Below are positions 39,299-46,919 of a stretch of DNA of 64,000 bases, piece by piece (the first letter of the stretch is position 1; every line of letters begins with the position of its first letter). The DNA is from Pyrinomonadaceae bacterium. GTDB taxonomy: Bacteria; Acidobacteriota; Blastocatellia; Pyrinomonadales; Pyrinomonadaceae. The notes beneath the pieces were generated by a model, which did not search any database, was not told the origin of the DNA, and worked only from the letters and a program-made list of their open reading frames with translations. The stretch covers positions 372,001 through 436,000 of the forward strand of contig JACMJZ010000029.1 of the NCBI GenBank assembly GCA_014380365.1, in the 5' to 3' direction. Position numbers and translations under genes: made by a program.

Positions 39299-40093
39299 AT
39301 GAAACGACCAGCGAGTTTCCTTTATGATCTGACCAATACTGGCGTGGCGACGATCACGCTCAACCGGCCGGAGCGCCTGAACGCGTTGACGTTTGAAGTC
39401 TATCGCGAGCTGACCGACACGTTCGCGGCGCTCAAAGATGAAACGGATGTCCGGGCGGTGGTGATCACCGGCGCCGGGCGCGCCTTCTGTTCCGGCGGCG
39501 ACGTGCACGACATCATTGGCGAGCTTTTCAGCCGCGACATGGAGGGCTTGTTGGAGTTTACGCGAATGACCTGCGAACTCATTGCCAACATTCGCGCACT
39601 CCCCAAGCCGGTCATCGCCAGCCTCAACGGCACCACCGCCGGCGCTGGGGCGTGCATCGCGCTGGCTGCCGACATACGCATCGCCAGCGATCAGGCGAAG
39701 ATTGCTTTCCTGTTTGTTAAGGTTGGGCTCTCGGGCGCCGACATGGGTGCCGCTTATTTCCTTCCGCGGGTCGTCGGTCTGGCGAAAGCCACTGAGTTGC
39801 TCTACACGGGAGATTTCATTTCCGCGCCGGAGGCTGAAGCAATAGGACTGTATAATCGAGTGGTGCCGGGTGATCAGTTGGCAGATACTACGCGCGAGTT
39901 TGCCGAACGCCTTGCGGCTGGCCCGGCGTTCGCGCTGTCGAAGACGAAAGAAATGCTCAACCGCGAAATGAATATGAGTTTGACAGCGGCGCTCGAGTGC
40001 GAGGCACAAGCGCAGGCTATCTGTATGCAACACCCGGATTATCGCGAAGCGTATGAAGCGTTTGTTGAAAAGCGAACGCCTAAGTTCAACTAA
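39299..40093 (+). CDS. Enoyl-CoA hydratase/isomerase family protein
   Basis: 264 residues of the crotonase fold. Oxyanion-hole motifs: GRAFCSGGDVHD and NGTTAGAGACIALAADIRIAS. Crotonase catalytic Glu positions are partly changed: the second region reads KVGLSGADMGAAYFLPR, with Asp where many hydratases have Glu. Likely works on a ring or ring-opened CoA ester in the aminobenzoyl-CoA route. The start ATG at 39299 is chosen because the family N-terminus (FLYDLTNTGVATITLNRPE) begins there; the acyl-CoA dehydrogenase starts 17 bp after its stop. Confidence 0.92.
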   Translation: MKRPASFLYDLTNTGVATITLNRPERLNALTFEVYRELTDTFAALKDETDVRAVVITGAGRAFCSGGDVHDIIGELFSRDMEGLLEFTRMTCELIANIRALPKPVIASLNGTTAGAGACIALAADIRIASDQAKIAFLFVKVGLSGADMGAAYFLPRVVGLAKATELLYTGDFISAPEAEAIGLYNRVVPGDQLADTTREFAERLAAGPAFALSKTKEMLNREMNMSLTAALECEAQAQAICMQHPDYREAYEAFVEKRTPKFN

Positions 40094-40110
40094 TCGTTCG
40101 TTTACATTTT

Positions 40111-41271
40111 ATGGACATGTTCATCGAGCAACTGCCTTTTTTCACCCCCGAGCACCGCACCGTCGCGGCTGACATTCAGGCGTTTGTGGCGCAGGAGATT
40201 GAGCCGCGAGCGGCTGAAGAACGCGACACCGATGCTCAACTCCGCGAGTTCGTCACTGCCCTGGCGCAGGCGCGCGTGCTGCACTATGCAGTTGCTACCC
40301 CCGGAACGAAACTGGACGTGCGCGCCCTCTGTTTGATTCGCGAAGCGCTTTCGTATTCTTCACCCCTTGCTGACCTCGCCTTTGTGATGCAAGGGCTGGG
40401 AACCTACGCAATCAGCCTGGCGGCGCCGGAGCATGTGCGCGATTTCTGGCTCGCGCGCGCAGCAGAAGGAAAGGCAATTGCCGCGTTTGCGTTAACTGAG
40501 CCCGAGGCCGGCTCCGACGTTGCTGCGATCAAAACGACTGCCCGGCGCGACGGCGATGCATATGTGATCGACGGCAGCAAGCGTTTCATTTCGAACGCCG
40601 GCGTAGCCGACTTCTACACTGTGTTTGCCAGAACCGGCGATGACGCCAATGGCCGCGCTTCATTATCGGCGTTTGTAGTCGGCGCAAAGATGCCTGGCTT
40701 CACCGTCGTCGAACGCACGGCGATGATCTCGGCACATCCGATTGGCGAGCTTGAGTTCAAAGGCTGTCGTGTGCCTGCGGAAGACATGGTGGGAGCGGAA
40801 GGTGACGGTTTTCTTTTGGCCATGCGGACCATGGATACGTTTCGCGCCAGCGTCGGCGCCGCGGCCTGCGGCATGGCGCGGCGCGCGCTTGATGAATCGG
40901 TGCGCTATGCCGGCAGCCGCAAACAGTTTGGTCGCCTCCTTAGCGAGCATCAGTTGATTCAGGAAAAGCTGGCAGACATGGTGACCGACCTGGACGCGGC
41001 TCGGCTTCTCGTCTACCGTGCTGCACACTTAAAGGACACGGGCACGGCTCGCGTGACCCGCGAGGCCAGCGAAGCAAAATTATTTGCGACAGAAGCGGCC
41101 TGCCGGATAGTCGATCAGGCAGTCCAGATCCACGGTGGCTCAGGACTTTTGCGCGGCAGCATCGTCGAGCGGCTGTACCGCGACGTGCGCGCGTTGCGCA
41201 TCTACGAAGGCACATCTGAGATTCAGAAGCTGATCATCGCCAGCCAGCTTATGAAAGAGTCTGCCAGTTAG
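40111..41271 (+). CDS. Acyl-CoA dehydrogenase
   Basis: 386 residues. FAD enzyme with the standard order: N-terminal helices, middle beta domain (FALTEPEAGSDVAAIKTTA, VIDGSKRFISNAG), C-terminal helices with YAGSRKQFGRLLSEHQLIQ, IHGGSGLLRGSIVERLYRDVRALRIYEGTSEIQ. The usual catalytic Glu of the YEGTSEIQ motif is present (Glu in IYEGT). Adjacent to the enoyl-CoA hydratase and 290 bp before the aminobenzoyl-CoA monooxygenase component, so a role in oxidising an alicyclic or dicarboxylic CoA intermediate is likely. Confidence 0.94.
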   Translation: MDMFIEQLPFFTPEHRTVAADIQAFVAQEIEPRAAEERDTDAQLREFVTALAQARVLHYAVATPGTKLDVRALCLIREALSYSSPLADLAFVMQGLGTYAISLAAPEHVRDFWLARAAEGKAIAAFALTEPEAGSDVAAIKTTARRDGDAYVIDGSKRFISNAGVADFYTVFARTGDDANGRASLSAFVVGAKMPGFTVVERTAMISAHPIGELEFKGCRVPAEDMVGAEGDGFLLAMRTMDTFRASVGAAACGMARRALDESVRYAGSRKQFGRLLSEHQLIQEKLADMVTDLDAARLLVYRAAHLKDTGTARVTREASEAKLFATEAACRIVDQAVQIHGGSGLLRGSIVERLYRDVRALRIYEGTSEIQKLIIASQLMKESAS

Positions 41272-41300
41272 GTTGGTAGGATCACTCAAGATTTGCAATC

Positions 41301-41435
41301 ATGAAACCTTTGTCCTCAGACACGACCGTCGCAGCTCAACAGGTGCACTTTGAGCTGATGCGCCGCCTTCCCGGCTGGAAGCGACTAGCGTTGGCTTTCG
41401 AACTGACTGAAGCAACACGCCAGCGGAAACTCTAG
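41301..41435 (+). pseudogene. 44-codon fragment of a conserved small protein
   Basis: A short frame starting MKPLSSDTTVAAQQVHFELM and ending RQRKL-stop. The pattern QVHFELMRRLPGWKRLALAF resembles the N-terminal third of a widespread small uncharacterised family that normally continues past this point; here a stop comes early. No ribosome site. I treat it as a remnant. Confidence 0.45.
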
Positions 41436-41476
41436 GCCTCAGTGGGCTGCTAAAGAACGCGTTTGACGAAGTGCAG

Positions 41477-41552
41477 TAGGACAGACATTCCTGTCTCTCC
41501 TCGATTCAGTTTGCCGTCCTAAGAAAGCAGACAGGCAGGGATGCCTGTCCTA
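41477..41552. repeat. AGGACAGACATTCCTGTC-type palindromic element
   Basis: Left arm 41477-41496 and right arm 41529-41552 are inverted, each also a short palindrome itself (GGCAGGGATGCC). It ends six bases before the monooxygenase ATG. Confidence 0.7.
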
Positions 41553-41557
41553 ATTAA

Positions 41558-42700
41558 ATGAAGATCAGCATCATTGGCGGCGGGCCGGCAGGATTGTACT
41601 TCGCAATCCTGATGAAGAAGTCTAACGCCGCACATCAGATCAAAGTCTACGAACGCAACGGGCCGGACGACACATTTGGCTGGGGGGTCGTGTTTTCGGG
41701 AGAAACTCTCACGAATCTTGCAAAGGCTGATGCAGAGTCGCACGCGGAGATCACGAAAGCATTCGAAGCCTGGGATAACGTTGATGTCGTTCATCGCGAT
41801 GAGAAAATCTCCATTCACGGCAATAGCTTCTCCGGAATCGCACGACTTCAGTTATTAAAGATCCTGCAGCAACGCTGCAAAGAACTGGGCGTCAAATTGC
41901 TTTTTCGAAAAGAGGTCTCGGATATTGAGGCGCTGCGCCAGAGTTGCGATCTACTGGTTGCGACTGACGGCGTGAACAGCACTGTGCGAAGAGAATATTC
42001 GACCCACTTCGGTCCCGACCTTGATGACCGCCCTAATCGTTACATATGGTACGGAACTAATCGACTGTTCCACGGTCTGACGCTGACCTTTCGCGAAAAC
42101 AAAGCCGGCGTTTTTGTTGCCCACTCTTACAAGTTCAACAAAACCACGAGCACTTTCATTGTCGAATGCGATCCGCAAACGTGGGACGCCGGCCGTTTCG
42201 CCGCGATGAGCGACGACCAGACGTGCGCCTACCTTGAGAAAGTGTTCGAAGCGGACTTGGATGGCGAACCTTTGTTGTCCAACAAGTCAAACTGGATCAA
42301 TTTCGTATTAGTGAAGAACGAGAGATGGTTTTTTGAGAATCTCGTGATGCTCGGTGATGCGTTGCATACGGCACACTTTTCGATCGGGTCAGGCACAAAG
42401 CTCGCCCTGGAAGATGCGATCGCGCTCCACCAGTGCTTTGAAACCACCGAGGAGATTGGGAACGCGCTCAGCAAGTTTGAGTTTACTCGCAAGCCAGTGA
42501 TTAAGGAGTATCAAGCCGCCGCCTTGGACAGCATGCGCTGGTTTGAAAACGCGCGCGACTATATGAAGTTTAGCCCGATCGAATTGGCCTATGCGCTGAT
42601 GAAGCGAAGTGGCCGCGTTGACGATGAGGACTTGAGGCGGCGAGACCCTGTGTTTATGTCGCGCTACTACAGGCAGAAAGCAGAAGGCAGAACCCAGTAG
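41558..42700 (+). CDS. FAD monooxygenase component of a split aminobenzoyl-CoA monooxygenase/reductase
   Basis: 380 residues equivalent to the N-terminal half of 2-aminobenzoyl-CoA monooxygenase/reductase or salicylyl-CoA 5-hydroxylase. FAD motifs: IIGGGPAGLYFAIL at the N-terminus, LVATDGVNS, and VMLGDALHTAHFSIGSGTKLALEDA. Near-identical pattern FGWGVVFSGET is typical of this subgroup. In known bifunctional proteins an old-yellow-enzyme domain follows in the same chain; here it stops after RRRDPVFMSRYY and a repeat-encoded tail (RQKAEGRTQ). The partner domain is the separate gene at 42984-44447 on the opposite strand. Confidence 0.9.
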   Translation: MKISIIGGGPAGLYFAILMKKSNAAHQIKVYERNGPDDTFGWGVVFSGETLTNLAKADAESHAEITKAFEAWDNVDVVHRDEKISIHGNSFSGIARLQLLKILQQRCKELGVKLLFRKEVSDIEALRQSCDLLVATDGVNSTVRREYSTHFGPDLDDRPNRYIWYGTNRLFHGLTLTFRENKAGVFVAHSYKFNKTTSTFIVECDPQTWDAGRFAAMSDDQTCAYLEKVFEADLDGEPLLSNKSNWINFVLVKNERWFFENLVMLGDALHTAHFSIGSGTKLALEDAIALHQCFETTEEIGNALSKFEFTRKPVIKEYQAAALDSMRWFENARDYMKFSPIELAYALMKRSGRVDDEDLRRRDPVFMSRYYRQKAEGRTQ

Positions 42701-42838
42701 GCAGAAGGCACAAAGCAGAACGACAAAGCAGAAATGTCATCGATGGTGCCCACCGCTTTTTGCCTGCTGCTTACTGCCTACTGCTTTTTGCCTGCTGCTT
42801 ACTTGCCTACTGCTTTCTGCCTGCTGCTTTCTGTCTGG
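42663..42838. repeat. Heptamer array GCAGAAG/CTGCTTT in inverted halves
   Basis: The left half is built of GCAGAAG-like heptamers (42670-42733), the right half of CTGCTTA/CTGCCTA/CTGCTTT words (about 42757-42835). The left half encodes the C-terminal tail and stop of the monooxygenase. Confidence 0.85.
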
Positions 42839-42854
42839 TGCCCTGAATCCCAGC

Positions 42855-42975
42855 GCTGGCGGCTCTGCCGCTCCTCCGTGCGGAAAGGCTTCGCTTTTCC
42901 GGCGAATCCGTTAAGAAGTGGCCAGGCTGCTCCTCGCCATTTTCAGGCAGGATGCCTGCGCTCCCAGCGTCAGGT
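42855..42975. repeat. GGCTCTGCCGC...GTGCGGAAAGGC palindromic segment
   Basis: Contains GGCGGCTCTGCCGC and GGAAAGGCTTCGCTTTTCC hairpins and a GGCAGGATGCC palindrome. Related to 49388-49440 and 50641-50715. Confidence 0.6.
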
Positions 42976-42983
42976 TACGCTTT

Positions 42984-44447
42984 TCATTCAGGCGCTAATA
43001 GCCGGCGTCGTCCGTTATCGACCGTGGAGATTCCAGGTTCATCCAACTCAATTCGATCCCACAGTTTGCAGGTAACCGGACGGTGAGCCTGATCCAGCGC
43101 CTCGCAATAGTTCGTGTATGTACAGCGCCTCACTTCATCGCCGCGACCCAGTTTCACCTTAATGAACCAATCAGGGTCGGCCAGAGCCTGACGAGCTAGA
43201 CCGACAATGTCGGCTTGTCCTTGTTGCAAAATCGACTCCGCCTGTTCGAAAGTCGATATCCCGCCAGTCGCGACTACCGGCGTCTTAAATCCCGCCTCGT
43301 TGACCGCGCGTTTGATTCCTGAAACGAGGGGCACACTGCGCAGGAAAGGTCCGGCCGCATCAGAAAGAACTGTGGGCATACACTCGTAGCCGCTCTGGCC
43401 CGTGTATGGATAAACTGCCTGCCCCACCTTCGGCTGCTGTGCATCTTCAAACTTCCCGCCCTTCGAGAGCGAAAGGAAATCGAAGCCCGCGCGAGCAAAC
43501 TCAACTCCGAAATAGATCGCGTCGTCAATTCGGTTGCCGCCGGCAATCACCTCATCGCCGAGAAAACGCACGCCCACTGTGTAGTCGCTGCCCACCCGCT
43601 CGCGCACCATTCGATAAACTTCGAGCGGCAGTCGCACGCGATTCTCCTTCGCACCGCCGTAACCATCATCGCGATCGTTCAACGCGCTGAGAAAACCAGC
43701 CATCGTGTAAGCATGCGCGTAATGCAGCTCGACGCCGTCGAAACCCGCGTCGCGCGCACGGCCCGCTGCGCCGGCAAAGATGTTTGGCAACACCTGGGGC
43801 AACTCGCGAACATGCGGCAGATGCATGTCACTAACATTTTCGCGATAACCGAACCGAAGTGCCTCCAGCTCGCGAGCGTCAAGGATCTGTTCGACAATTT
43901 CATCCGAAGCGCCGCTCAGAAATTCCCGCACACTGAGTTCCGGAGCATCAGTCCATTGCGAGTCGTTAGTGACGTCCGTGAGCGCATGTCGGTGACGATC
44001 CTCGACGCGGAGAAAGCGTTCAAAGTATTTCTGTTTCTCAGGTCGCCGCTTTACCGTCAGGAAGTCGATTATTTGAATAAAGAGTTTGGTTTCGCCATCA
44101 CTTGCCTCTCTTACAGTCTCGACCAGCTGCCTGAGTCCTGGAATAAATCGATCATGACCAATGCGCAACAACGGTCCACTGGGAACGTCTCGAACGCCGG
44201 TCGCTTCAACCACCAACGCTCCGGGTCGTCCCTTGGCGAAGCGCCGATACCAATCGAGGACTTCCGGAGTGACGAAACCCTCTTCAGTAGCGCGCCAGGG
44301 GACCATCGCCGGCACCCACGTGCGATTATTGGCTTCGACCGGCCCAATCCTGATGGGTTGATAAAGCAGAGACTCGGCCGCTTCCGCCGCTGTGGGCCAG
44401 CGCGTCTCCGGAATTGCATGCTTGATCGGGTTTCTAAACTTCCACAT
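42984..44447 (-). CDS. Old yellow enzyme-type reductase component (aminobenzoyl-CoA pathway)
   Basis: 487 residues. FMN TIM-barrel of the OYE family: [20 protein letters not shown], substrate-site [39 protein letters not shown] and [15 protein letters not shown] Cys cluster ([21 protein letters not shown]) near the C-terminus recalls the iron-sulfur site of the 2,4-dienoyl-CoA reductase subgroup but is not complete. The best match in form is the C-terminal half of the bifunctional 2-aminobenzoyl-CoA enzyme, which reduces the oxygenated ring with NADH. ATG at 44447 chosen. Convergent with its presumed partner at 41558. Confidence 0.88.
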   Translation of the reverse strand: MWKFRNPIKHAIPETRWPTAAEAAESLLYQPIRIGPVEANNRTWVPAMVPWRATEEGFVTPEVLDWYRRFAKGRPGALVVEATGVRDVPSGPLLRIGHDRFIPGLRQLVETVREASDGETKLFIQIIDFLTVKRRPEKQKYFERFLRVEDRHRHALTDVTNDSQWTDAPELSVREFLSGASDEIVEQILDARELEALRFGYRENVSDMHLPHVRELPQVLPNIFAGAAGRARDAGFDGVELHYAHAYTMAGFLSALNDRDDGYGGAKENRVRLPLEVYRMVRERVGSDYTVGVRFLGDEVIAGGNRIDDAIYFGVEFARAGFDFLSLSKGGKFEDAQQPKVGQAVYPYTGQSGYECMPTVLSDAAGPFLRSVPLVSGIKRAVNEAGFKTPVVATGGISTFEQAESILQQGQADIVGLARQALADPDWFIKVKLGRGDEVRRCTYTNYCEALDQAHRPVTCKLWDRIELDEPGISTVDNGRRRLLAPE

Positions 44448-44469
44448 CGTTTTGTTCACTCTATCATGA

Positions 44470-44580
44470 TGAACCAACCGCCAAGAACGCAAAGTCCAGC
44501 GCTAAGCACGCAAACAGGGACGGCCTTTGCGTTTCTCTGCGTGTCTTTCTTAGCGACCTCTGCGGTAAGACAAACTCTGA
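44470..44580. repeat. Short-word inverted array (CGCAAAG / CTTTGCG)
   Basis: CCGCCAAGAACGCAAAG on the left (from 44478) and CTTTGCGTTTCTCTGCGTG plus CTCTGCGGTAAG on the right (to 44575). Same vocabulary as 18655-18770. It lies between the divergent reductase and kynureninase-like genes. Confidence 0.65.
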
Positions 44581-44599
44581 ATGCCCTCAACGCTAATTA

Positions 44600-44627
44600 T
44601 TGACGGTCTGTTATGGTAAATTAACCT
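44600..44627 (+). promoter_or_regulatory. Possible promoter of the kynureninase-like gene
   Basis: TTGACG (44600-44605), 16 bp, TAACCT (44622-44627), 28 bp before the start codon. The -10 is weak. Confidence 0.4.
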
Positions 44628-44655
44628 ATCTCAAACATTTATTGGAGTTGGACTG

Positions 44656-45843
44656 TTGACTGACGAACTGCTCAAGTGGCGTAGTGAGTTTCCCATTCTG
44701 GACAAGGCTGTCTACCTGATTTCCCACAGTCTTGGGGCCATGCCCAGGGAAACCTATGCCCGGCTCAACGAATACGCTGAAACGTGGGCGACGCGTGGTG
44801 TACGCGCATGGGCGGAAGGCTGGTGGGAAATGCCAGTGACGGTGGGCAACGCCGTCGGCAGCATCATCGGGGCCGAGAGCGACAGCGTCGTCATGCATCA
44901 GAACGTGTCCATTTGCCAGTCACTAATTCTTTCGTGTTTCGAGCCAGCGCCCAAGAGAAACAAGATCGTCTACTCCGAACTGAATTTTCCTTCCGTGATG
45001 TACGTCTATGAGGCCCACGCGCGCGAAGGAAAACTGAGAATTGAGACAGTTGCTTCCGACGACGGAATCACAATAAAGCTGGATCGGTTTCTTGAAGCAA
45101 TAGACGAGGAAACGCTGCTGGTGCCCTTTTCCCACGTGCTCTTCAAGAGTGGCTTCCTGCAAAATGCCAAAGCCATTACCGACCGCGCTCATGAAGTAGG
45201 GGCCATGGTCGTGCTCGACGCGTATCAATCCGCCGGCACTGTTCCGTTCAACGTCAAGGACCTCGATGTGGACTTCGCAACCGGCGGTTCCGTCAAGTGG
45301 CTTTGCGGTGGCCCGGGCGCCGGATATCTGTATGTGCGCCCGGACTTGCAGGATAGACTTGAACCCAAAACCACAGGTTGGATGGCGCACGAGGAACCGT
45401 TTGCTTTCGACACCGAGCTACGCTACGCCTCTGGAATCCGCCGGTTCTTGCACGGCTCGCCCGCGATTCCGGCGCTCTACTCCGCCCAGTCGGGTTATCG
45501 GATCATCAACGAAATTGGGCTCGAAGCTATTCGGGAAAAAAGCGTGCGGCAAACCACGCTCTTGATTGCGTTGGCTGAGGAAGCCGGGTTCACTGTGACC
45601 AGCCCGAAGAGCGCAGCCGACCGCGGTGGCACGATCACGGTTGGCCACGATGACGCGGGTGCGATTACGAAGGAACTCATCCGTCGGGAGTTCATTGTCG
45701 ATTATCGACCCGGTGCGGGCGTGCGCATATCACCTCATTTCTATAACACCGACGAGGAGTTGGAGCTCGTGGTTCGTGAGATGAGAATAATCAGGGATAC
45801 TCGCGCGTACGCCGTTCATGAAACGGCCGGGGCCGCATTCTGA
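44656..45843 (+). CDS. kynU: Kynureninase-like PLP enzyme (aminotransferase class V fold)
   Basis: 395 residues from a TTG start behind TTGGAG. Fold-type I PLP enzyme; the kynureninase pattern is seen in YLISHSLGAMP (N-terminus), SELNFPSVMYVYEAH, VVLDAYQSAGTVPFNV (PLP-binding Asp), and the Lys site ATGGSVKWLCGGPGAGYLYV, comparable to the YKYLNGGPG of kynureninases. It would split kynurenine into anthranilate and alanine. Tryptophan dioxygenase follows 107 bp later, supporting the call over a cysteine desulfurase. No kynurenine formamidase is in view. The PLP Lys is present. Confidence 0.85.
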   Translation: MTDELLKWRSEFPILDKAVYLISHSLGAMPRETYARLNEYAETWATRGVRAWAEGWWEMPVTVGNAVGSIIGAESDSVVMHQNVSICQSLILSCFEPAPKRNKIVYSELNFPSVMYVYEAHAREGKLRIETVASDDGITIKLDRFLEAIDEETLLVPFSHVLFKSGFLQNAKAITDRAHEVGAMVVLDAYQSAGTVPFNVKDLDVDFATGGSVKWLCGGPGAGYLYVRPDLQDRLEPKTTGWMAHEEPFAFDTELRYASGIRRFLHGSPAIPALYSAQSGYRIINEIGLEAIREKSVRQTTLLIALAEEAGFTVTSPKSAADRGGTITVGHDDAGAITKELIRREFIVDYRPGAGVRISPHFYNTDEELELVVREMRIIRDTRAYAVHETAGAAF

Positions 45844-45846
45844 GTG

Positions 45847-45947
45847 AAGGTGAGCTTAGATCTTGGAGCTTTGATCTTTTTCCCCTTGGGAACCTGGTGT
45901 TGCTTCAAAGTTCTTAAGTTCGAAGTACAAAGCTCAAAGAACAAAAA
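45847..45947. repeat. Short-word inverted array (GCTTTGATC / CTTCAAAG)
   Basis: GAGCTTAGATCTTGGAGC then CTTCAAAGTTCTTAAGTTCG and ACAAAGCTCAAAG: imperfect words of 7-9 bp facing their complements, filling the kynU-kynA gap. Confidence 0.5.
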
Positions 45948-45950
45948 TCA

Positions 45951-46835
45951 ATGGCAAACGATTACGGCCAGCAATCGACTCTTTCTTATAACAAATACTT
46001 GCGCGTGGCCGACCTGATCGGCCTACAGGATTGCCGCTCGGATCCGCAACATCATGATGAGCTGCTTTTCATCACGATTCACCAGGCCTACGAGCTTTGG
46101 TTCAAGCAAATTCTCCATGAAATCGACGCGGCGATTAGTTTAATGGGTGACGGTAGACTTGCCGCCGCGGCCCGGGCGATGCAACGCGTGGTGGAGATTG
46201 AGAAGCTGCTGATCCCACAGATTCACATTCTGGAAACCATGACGCCGATTAGTTTTCTCGGATTTCGGGATCAACTCAATCCGGCGAGCGGTTTCCAATC
46301 AATGCAGTTTCGGGAGATTGAGTTTGCCTCGGGACAGAAGCACGAAAACATTCTAAACGAATTTCGCGCCGATGAGTTTGCCTATGGCCGTTTGCAAAAG
46401 CGTTTCTCATCGGAGACTTTAGGCGACGCGTTCTATGCGGCGTTGCGTGCCCGCGGCTTCGACGCGCCGGCGGTTGTTGAGTCCTACGATGAACAGAAAC
46501 GCAAAGAAGCTTATGGGAAACGCGCTCGGGCGGTGTTGGAAGTGCTAACGCACTTCGAGGATCGCTACGAAGAGTTTCAACTCGCTGAAGCGTTGTTGGA
46601 ACACGACGAATACTTCTCTCTCTGGCGCTCGCATCACATCAAGATGGTCGAACGCATGGTGGGCACTAAGCGGGGCACCGGCGGCTCAGAAGGCGTGGGC
46701 TACCTGAAGGCCACGCTCGATAAGAAGTTTTTCCCCGAACTGTGGGAGGCACGCACCTATCTCGACACCAGGCACGGTGGAGCGGGCTGTCCATTTGCCG
46801 GCCACAAAGAAACCGGCGACACAGAAAGCAGGTAA
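45951..46835 (+). CDS. kynA: Tryptophan 2,3-dioxygenase
   Basis: Heme enzyme that opens the indole ring of L-tryptophan to N-formylkynurenine. 294 residues, the usual bacterial length. Signatures: SYNKYLRVADLIGLQ, FITIHQAYELWFKQILHEID (substrate-site His/Phe/Tyr), PISFLGFRDQLNPASGFQS with the ligand-binding Arg, and the heme-ligand His in LWRSHHIKMVERMVG, followed by GTGGSEGVGYLKATL. First step of the catabolic region; kynU is upstream, the CoA ligase downstream, all on one strand. Confidence 0.97.
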   Translation: MANDYGQQSTLSYNKYLRVADLIGLQDCRSDPQHHDELLFITIHQAYELWFKQILHEIDAAISLMGDGRLAAAARAMQRVVEIEKLLIPQIHILETMTPISFLGFRDQLNPASGFQSMQFREIEFASGQKHENILNEFRADEFAYGRLQKRFSSETLGDAFYAALRARGFDAPAVVESYDEQKRKEAYGKRARAVLEVLTHFEDRYEEFQLAEALLEHDEYFSLWRSHHIKMVERMVGTKRGTGGSEGVGYLKATLDKKFFPELWEARTYLDTRHGGAGCPFAGHKETGDTESR

Positions 46836-46867
46836 CTCCGGCTATCAAAGTAGCGCAGAATGCAAGT

Positions 46868-46892
46868 AGTTCAGAGTTCGACCTTCAGGTTG
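46868..46892. repeat. AGTTCAGAG-type element, single arm
   Basis: AGTTCAGAGTTCGACCTTCA (46868-46887) belongs to the family at 25888, 28321 and 63457, but here no second arm is evident. It lies before the ligase start. Confidence 0.6.
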
Positions 46893-46919
46893 ACCCGGCG
46901 ATGCGTCGATAAGAATCGA

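Noticed and set aside
39269-40033. 254-codon frame on the minus strand
   Set aside because: Antisense to the enoyl-CoA hydratase, whose motifs are unambiguous.
43713-44603. 296-codon frame on the plus strand
   Set aside because: It is antisense to the clear old-yellow-enzyme gene and shows no family motif; high GC opens the opposite frame.
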